Source: Podospora pseudocomata (lineage: Eukaryota > Ascomycota > Sordariomycetes > Sordariales > Podosporaceae). Taken from it: 64,000 nucleotides of DNA. Under the pieces are notes generated by a model. It did no database searches and had not been told where the DNA came from. It saw only the letters and a list, made by a program, of their open reading frames with translations. A program made the position numbers and the translations under genes. Location of the stretch: assembly GCF_035222375.1 (NCBI RefSeq), contig NW_026946363.1, forward strand, positions 1,860,001 to 1,924,000, read 5' to 3'. Shown here piece after piece: positions 59,065 to 64,000 of the stretch. Each line of letters begins with the position of its first letter. Position 1 is the stretch's first letter.

Positions 59065-60129
59065 ATGGCGATAGGATCCCCTCTCTTTCGAAAAGGGGCC
59101 TGCTCGCCCTTGCTCCTTCTTTTCCTCATCCTGTTCACCACCACGACGGTCTACGCAAGCGTGGGTGATCGACTCCCCGAATTTCAACAATGCGTCCAAG
59201 TCCGTTCCCCTTCCCTCTTCCCCTCCCCCCATGCTCCCAACTAATTTTTTTTTCCTTCTCTCCTCTAGGTCTGCAAAACTGAAAACTGCCTCCCCCCCAA
59301 CACCACCCCCCTCCCGCTCCACCTCCGCCTCCTGTTCTGGACCTGCCCCTCCGAATGCGACTACACCTGCCAGCACATCATCACCTCCACCCGCCTCTCC
59401 CGCAACGAGCCAGTGGTGCAATTCCACGGTAAATGGCCCTTCTACCGCCTCCTCGGCATGCAAGAGCCCTTCTCCGTGCTCTTCTCTCTCGGCAACTTCT
59501 GGGCTCACCACGACGGTCTGTACAACCACATCCTGAAGAAAATCCCAGCCACCTACTCGATGAGGCCGTACTACGTCTGGCTGGCGAGGATAGGGATGGC
59601 GAGCTGGTTTTTCAGCGCGGTGTTTCATACTAGGGATTTCAGGGTCACGGAAGAATTGGATTATTTCGCTGCTGGGGCGAGTGTGCTTTATGGTATGTAT
59701 TATACTGTTGTGAGGGTGTTTCGGTTGGATAGGGTGAGCAAAAGGGGGGTGAGGAAATCATGGACGGGGACGTGTGTGGGACTGTATTTGGCGCATGTTG
59801 GGTATTTGAAGGGGGTGGGGTGGGACTATGGGTATAATATGGGGGCTAATGTTGCGGTGGGGGTGGTGCAGAATGTGCTTTGGACGTGGTTTAGCGTGAG
59901 GAGGTATAATAGGGAGGGGAAGGGGTGGATGGTGTGGCCGGGGTTGGTGGTGATGTGGGTGGTGGCGGCGATGAGTTTGGAGTTGTTGGATTTTGCGCCG
60001 GTGTGGGGGTGTTTGGATGCGCATAGTCTTTGGCATTTGGGGACGATTGGGCCGGCGGTGGTGTTTTATCGGTTTTTGGTGAGGGATAGTGAGGAGGTGT
60101 TGAGGAGGGAGGGGAGGCTGAAGGCCTAG
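59065..60129 (+). CDS. PER1: PER1/PGAP3-type GPI-anchor remodelling protein
   Basis: Exons 59065-59199 and 59269-60129 give 331 residues. A signal peptide (about 1-31, ending VYAS) precedes a Cys-rich lumenal part: QQCVQVCKTENC, then 'FWTCPSECDYTCQHI', as in PGAP3/Per1. Seven membrane segments follow, with the family motifs 'FHTRDFRVTEELDYF' and 'CLDAHSLWHLGT', whose Asp/His residues belong to the CREST hydrolase superfamily. Yeast Per1 acts in the ER, removing the sn-2 acyl chain of GPI lipids before lipid remodelling; the same role is inferred. The single intron has the uncommon donor GTCCGT; the join restores CVQVC as expected. Confidence 0.92.
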
Positions 60130-60378
60130 CTGGGTTTGCGAGAGAGGTTGTTGTTGCTGTGACTGTCTTCGACGCCGTCACCGGAGATCACCTTGATTTC
60201 ATCCATACCGCTTGACCATCGGACCTTTTCTCTTGTTGCTGATCTAGCTGAGGGAGAGGCATATATGTATCTAGGTGGGCTGGACATAGTAATCACATGA
60301 AACCAGGTGTTAGTACATCTTGTATGTTCCTACCATGAACCACAACGAAGATTTGCTCAACCCATATATTATTTCACC

Positions 60379-61044
60379 TCATGGCTCTGCCGAGACACTA
60401 AGCACCTGTGTAGTCCACTCCCGCCTCAACAGCCCAAAAACAACCATATCATGTATCTTATCACCCTTCCTCACCGCCTCCCGTTTCACACCCTCTTGAA
60501 CGAACCCAACCTTGCTCAACACCTTCTTACTACCTTCATTGAAGTCAAACACCATGGCCTCTAACCTCCTAACAGTCGGAAACTGCTCCCAAACCCAAGC
60601 GATAAACTCCTTCAAGACCACCGTCATGATCCCCACGCCCCAGAACTCTTCTCCTAGCCAGTACCCGATCTCAAAAGTGTCGGATTCGACATCCCAGAGA
60701 GGCTTGAGGCCGATATCGCCGACGAGGACGCCATTGACGATGATGGCGTAGTCCAAGAGAAGAGGTTTGCCGGATTTGGTCGGTTTAGTTTCCGGATCTG
60801 AATAAGATCTGGTAGCGATGAGAAGCCAGTGGTTGGCATCTTTGGATGTGTAGGGGTACGGGAATGTATTCCGCATGCAAGAGGCGATGCGGGGGCTGTT
60901 GGCTATGCGGGCGACAGGGCGGGCATCGAAAATATTGAAGGGGCGAATCTCGATGGTTGTGTGGGTTTTGGGGGTGAGGGTCAGGATTGGTGGTGGAGGG
61001 GTCGATGGGAGCCTCAGAACCGGAGTCTTTTGGGAGGTGGACAT
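60379..61044 (-). CDS. GNAT-family N-acetyltransferase (RimJ/RimL type)
   Basis: A single exon of 221 residues starting at the ATG 61044. The fold reads as Acetyltransf_3: 'IEIRPFNIFDARPVARIANSP' at the start, 'YAIIVNGVLVGDIGLKPL' (beta 4 / bulge), 'FEIGYWLGEEFWGVGIMTVVLKEFIAWVW' (motif A, acetyl-CoA pyrophosphate loop in the form WGVGIM), and 'KVLSKVGFVQEGVKREAVRKGDKIHDMVVFGLLRREW' at the end. Proteins of this layout acetylate ribosomal protein N-termini, small amines or antibiotics in bacteria; the substrate in fungi is not known. The stop faces PER1 across 249 bp; the start is divergent from ERV46. Confidence 0.88.
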   Translation of the reverse strand: MSTSQKTPVLRLPSTPPPPILTLTPKTHTTIEIRPFNIFDARPVARIANSPRIASCMRNTFPYPYTSKDANHWLLIATRSYSDPETKPTKSGKPLLLDYAIIVNGVLVGDIGLKPLWDVESDTFEIGYWLGEEFWGVGIMTVVLKEFIAWVWEQFPTVRRLEAMVFDFNEGSKKVLSKVGFVQEGVKREAVRKGDKIHDMVVFGLLRREWTTQVLSVSAEP

Positions 61045-61931
61045 GATGTTGTTGTTTTTGGATGTGAAGAGGAAAGAGACAGTTGATGAGAGGAGTGGCA
61101 GCTGGGGCTTATGATATGGTCAACAAGGTGAGTCACGCCGGTGTAGAGAACTTTTGCTTGTCTGGCGGAAACAATTCACATGTCCTCAGCCTTGCTGCGT
61201 TGAGCAAACGGGGAAGCTGCAGTTGTCAGTCAAACTTGCATTTCCAACTGCTTGGGATAGCTGCCAGGGGGAGGAAGGAGCTTGATCTCAGCTGCACGTG
61301 TAGTTGCAGATGCAGGGACGACATATCTACCGGCAGTCTAAGTTCTAAAGTAGATTAGCAGTCCCCCTATTAAGACTGTAAAGTTTGCATAGAGACCACA
61401 GACTCGAATGCTCGACAACCTCGCTTCATATATCCAACAGATCGAAGCGTTATCTTATCAGTGATCTCGGGCAAGCCAAGATGCTCGTTCATGTTCCTGG
61501 CGCCGTTCGGTGCCCCGCTGCGGAGGGTCCGGCTACCTAGCCTGAACCCCCAATTGAACCTGGGGACCAATCACAGCCGACGCCCGCGTTGGAGCTGGCC
61601 GGGACCTGAAGCTGATATGTGGATATCGATTGTAAGGTGGCCTTAACTTTTTGTTAGCTGTCTCCGGCGCGGTGCTGGACGAGGCTGATGCACTTTGGTT
61701 TCATCTCAACTGCAAAGTTGCCAGCAAACGATTCACTGCTTCGTGGTGGAATTCTGCTGATGATCCCGCTCTTCAATTGATGCCGCTCCGTTGATTCTGA
61801 GCCAAGCAGCAGGTCCCCATTTTCTGACAAGACACATTCCAATCCTAAAAAAGCCCACGCCCCGCGAGTGTGGAACCTTCGACCTTACACCTGAGACTGG
61901 TCCAACAAACGACGACGAACAAATAGGCAAG
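61045..61931. promoter_or_regulatory. Divergent promoter region between the GNAT gene and ERV46
   Basis: About 0.9 kb between two starts facing away. A CACGTG lies at about 61295-61300. Promoter role is inferred from position; no coding sequence is seen. Confidence 0.45.
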
Positions 61932-63364
61932 ATGGCTGCGAAATCGAGATTCACAAAGCTCGATGCTTTTACAAAGACGGTGGAGGATGCGCGAATCAGG
62001 ACGACGTCGGGTGGTATCGTTACCATCGTCTCGTTGATTGTGGTGTTCTTCCTGGCTTGGGGAGAATGGCAGGACTACAGGAGGATAGAGATCCATCCCG
62101 AGCTGATTGTTGACAAGGGGAGAGGTGCGCTCTTTTTATGGAACTGCAGGACTTGAAGATAGATGGCCACTAACCAGAAGGCTGAACAGGCGAGCGCATG
62201 GAGATTCACCTCAACGTCAGCTTCCCACGAGTGCCCTGCGAGCTGCTGACCCTCGATGTCATGGATGTATCCGGCGAGCAACAACACGGCGTCCAACACG
62301 GTGTCGTCAAGACTAGACTGCGTCCTCTCAGCGAGGGTGGCGGTGTTATCGAAGCCAAGGCTCTGGCTCTCCATGCTCGCGACGAAGAAGCTGCCCACCT
62401 CGATCCCAACTACTGCGGTCCCTGCTATGGCGCTGCTCCCCCTGTCCACGCGCAAAAGCCCAACTGCTGCCAAACATGCGACGAGGTCAAGGAGGCGTAT
62501 GCCGCTCAGGCTTGGGCTTTCGGTAGGGGCGAGGGTATCGAGCAGTGCGAGCGCGAGCACTACGCTGAGAAGCTCGACGAGCAGCGCAATGAGGGCTGTC
62601 GCATCGAGGGTAACGTTCGTGTGAACAAGGTCATTGGCAACTTCCATATTGCCCCTGGCAAGAGTTTCAGCAACGGAAACATGCACGTCCACGACCTCAA
62701 GAACTATTGGGACACGCCTGTTAAGCACACCTTCACCCACGAGATCCATCATCTGCGCTTCGGCCCGCAGCTTCCTGATGGTCTGGCGAAGAAGCTTGGC
62801 AAGAATAAGGCTCTACCATGGACCAACCACCACGTCAACCCCCTTGACAACACTCACCAGGAGACCGATGATGTCAACTACAACTTCATGTACTTCATCA
62901 AGATTGTGCCCACCTCTTATCTTCCTCTCGGCTGGGAGAAGACATGGCAGGGATTCAAGGACCAGCACCACAAGGAGCTGGGTTCGTTTGGTCAATCGGC
63001 CGATGGCAGCCTTGAGACTCACCAGTATTCGGTTACCAGCCATAGGCGCAGCTTGTCCGGTGGTGATGATGGTTCTGAGGGCCACAAGGAGCGCCTCCAC
63101 GCCAAGGGTGGTATTCCCGGCGTCTTCTTCTCCTATGTAAGTACATTTTGAGTAGACCTGGACGTAAACAAATGCTGACTCGCAAACCAGGACATCTCCC
63201 CCATGAAGGTTATCAACAGAGAGGAAAGGCCAAAGTCGTTCCTCGGTTTCCTGGCTGGTCTCTGTGCCATCGTCGGTGGTACCCTGACCGTGGCCGCTGC
63301 TGTCGACCGTGCTCTGTTTGAGGGTGGCATGAAGCTCAAGAAGTTGAGGTCCAAGGATCTATAA
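61932..63364 (+). CDS. ERV46: ERV46 / ERGIC3-type COPII cargo protein
   Basis: Exons 61932-62124, 62190-63136 and 63191-63364 give 437 residues. The N-terminus 'KLDAFTKTVEDARIRTTSGG' leads into a first membrane segment (about 25-45, IVTIVSLIVVFFLAWGEW). A long lumenal domain follows with paired cysteines (CGPCYG, CCQTC, CEREH, CRIEG) and 'GNFHIAPGKSF', then a second membrane segment near the C-terminus (FLGFLAGLCAIVGGTLTVAAAVDR) and a short cytosolic tail with LKKLRSKDL. This is the Erv46 layout. Erv46 works with Erv41 as a cargo receptor cycling between ER and Golgi in COPII/COPI vesicles. The reading frame is intact. Confidence 0.93.
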
Positions 63365-64000
63365 AACATTCTTGGTTTTTTTTTTTTCCCCACATTGGAT
63401 GTAAATATATAGGTTATACGCTTTTCGGTCTTTCTTTTTGCTTTTCTGTCTCTGTTTCCAAGGATTTGCTTGCTTGTTGGGTGGCTGCTAGATGCATGAT
63501 GAGGAGTTTAGGAGAAAAAGAATGTTCACTTGGTTTGTTCCCAGGTGTTGTCGGCCACGCTCTAGTGTGATGACTGGCGTGGATCTGGTCTTGTGCAGAT
63601 CGGCTTTGTTTGCCGCTTGAATATTTTATGCTCGACCGGTCTGGGGGGTTGGGAGAACGGTTGACTCGCGTGGAGCTTGTCTGTTCTTTGGGTGGACGGT
63701 TCTGTGCTAGTCGTTGGTCGTTGAGGTTAGTTACATAACGGGCTTGCTTCAAGGAAACCTGCGCTTTGATATGGTATGGTTCTTCCTCACAGTGGCGATG
63801 TCATCAATACTGGAAGTCTTTCATCTTGGTTTTTGAAACAGGTTGTCGCCCTCGGGCATATGAAGCGGCGCCGAGACATGTTAGGGCTCATATCCTCGCA
63901 GCTGTTGATGATTGACCTCACTTGTTACTATAGACTGTCCGCTGATTTCCGCTGACTGAGCGAGGGGTACGGGGTTTGTCTCTAGGCTCCGCTCGACGAT
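63365..64000. other. ERV46 3' flank to the end of the window
   Basis: Contains a short T run right after the ERV46 stop (63375-63387) and no supportable gene. The right edge is cut by the window. Confidence 0.5.

Noticed and set aside
1-64000. Repeat-induced point mutation or transposon remnants
   Set aside because: No long TA-rich degenerate blocks, no reverse transcriptase or transposase fragments, and no terminal repeats were seen; spacers look unique.

Overview
The window is nuclear chromosomal DNA from a filamentous ascomycete, most likely a sordariomycete of the Sordariales (Podospora/Chaetomium/Neurospora type). The reasons are: short GT-AG introns of about 45-225 nt with GTAWGT or GTRAGY donors and occasional visible CTGAC-like branch sites; widely spaced genes on both strands; GC-rich coding sequence with AT- and homopolymer-rich spacers; and fungus-restricted families (DUF8004, fibroin-3-like, RCR, F-box/DUF6546). 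The order-level placement is inference from how the proteins read; no search was run. I support 20 protein genes and one frameshifted gene, and saw no convincing tRNA, rRNA, transposon or CRISPR array.

Layout, left to right. 0.6-12.3 kb is housekeeping: ARS2/SERRATE (+); CCT4 chaperonin (-) and RPT1 proteasome ATPase (+), which share a divergent promoter; a Cys-rich putative nuclear protein (-); and the U2 snRNP subunit SF3B6/p14 (+). 13.9-23.1 kb holds a STIMATE/TMEM110-type membrane protein (+), a secreted tyrosinase (-) and RPA135, the second subunit of RNA polymerase I (-). 23.9-25.5 kb is an F-box/DUF6546 gene with a reading-frame break. 27.2-36.8 kb has ARL8 (+), RPS16 (-), an RCR-type membrane protein (+) and a Cys-cluster/low-complexity fibroin-3-like protein (+). 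39.9-48.6 kb has a large DUF8004 protein (+) and a Zn(II)2Cys6 protein with a GC-AG intron (+). 49.0-63.4 kb has an RTG2/Ppx-GppA phosphatase (-), an O-fucosyltransferase-like type II membrane protein (-), an intronless conserved protein of unknown role (+), PER1 (+), a GNAT acetyltransferase (-) and ERV46 (+).

The genes do not form one pathway or a biosynthetic cluster. Several relate to the secretory and endomembrane system (PER1, ERV46, ARL8, STIMATE, RCR), proteostasis (CCT4, RPT1) and gene expression (ARS2, SF3B6, RPA135, RPS16). I found no clearly new multi-gene system. The most interesting signals are gene-structure oddities: the frameshifted F-box gene, a GC-AG intron inside a zinc cluster, an isolated start-codon exon, a 15-nt microexon, a cryptic last exon in ARL8, and two introns with the same unusual GTCCGTT donor. 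All exon joins below were worked out by hand from splice signals, frame continuity and protein-family continuity.
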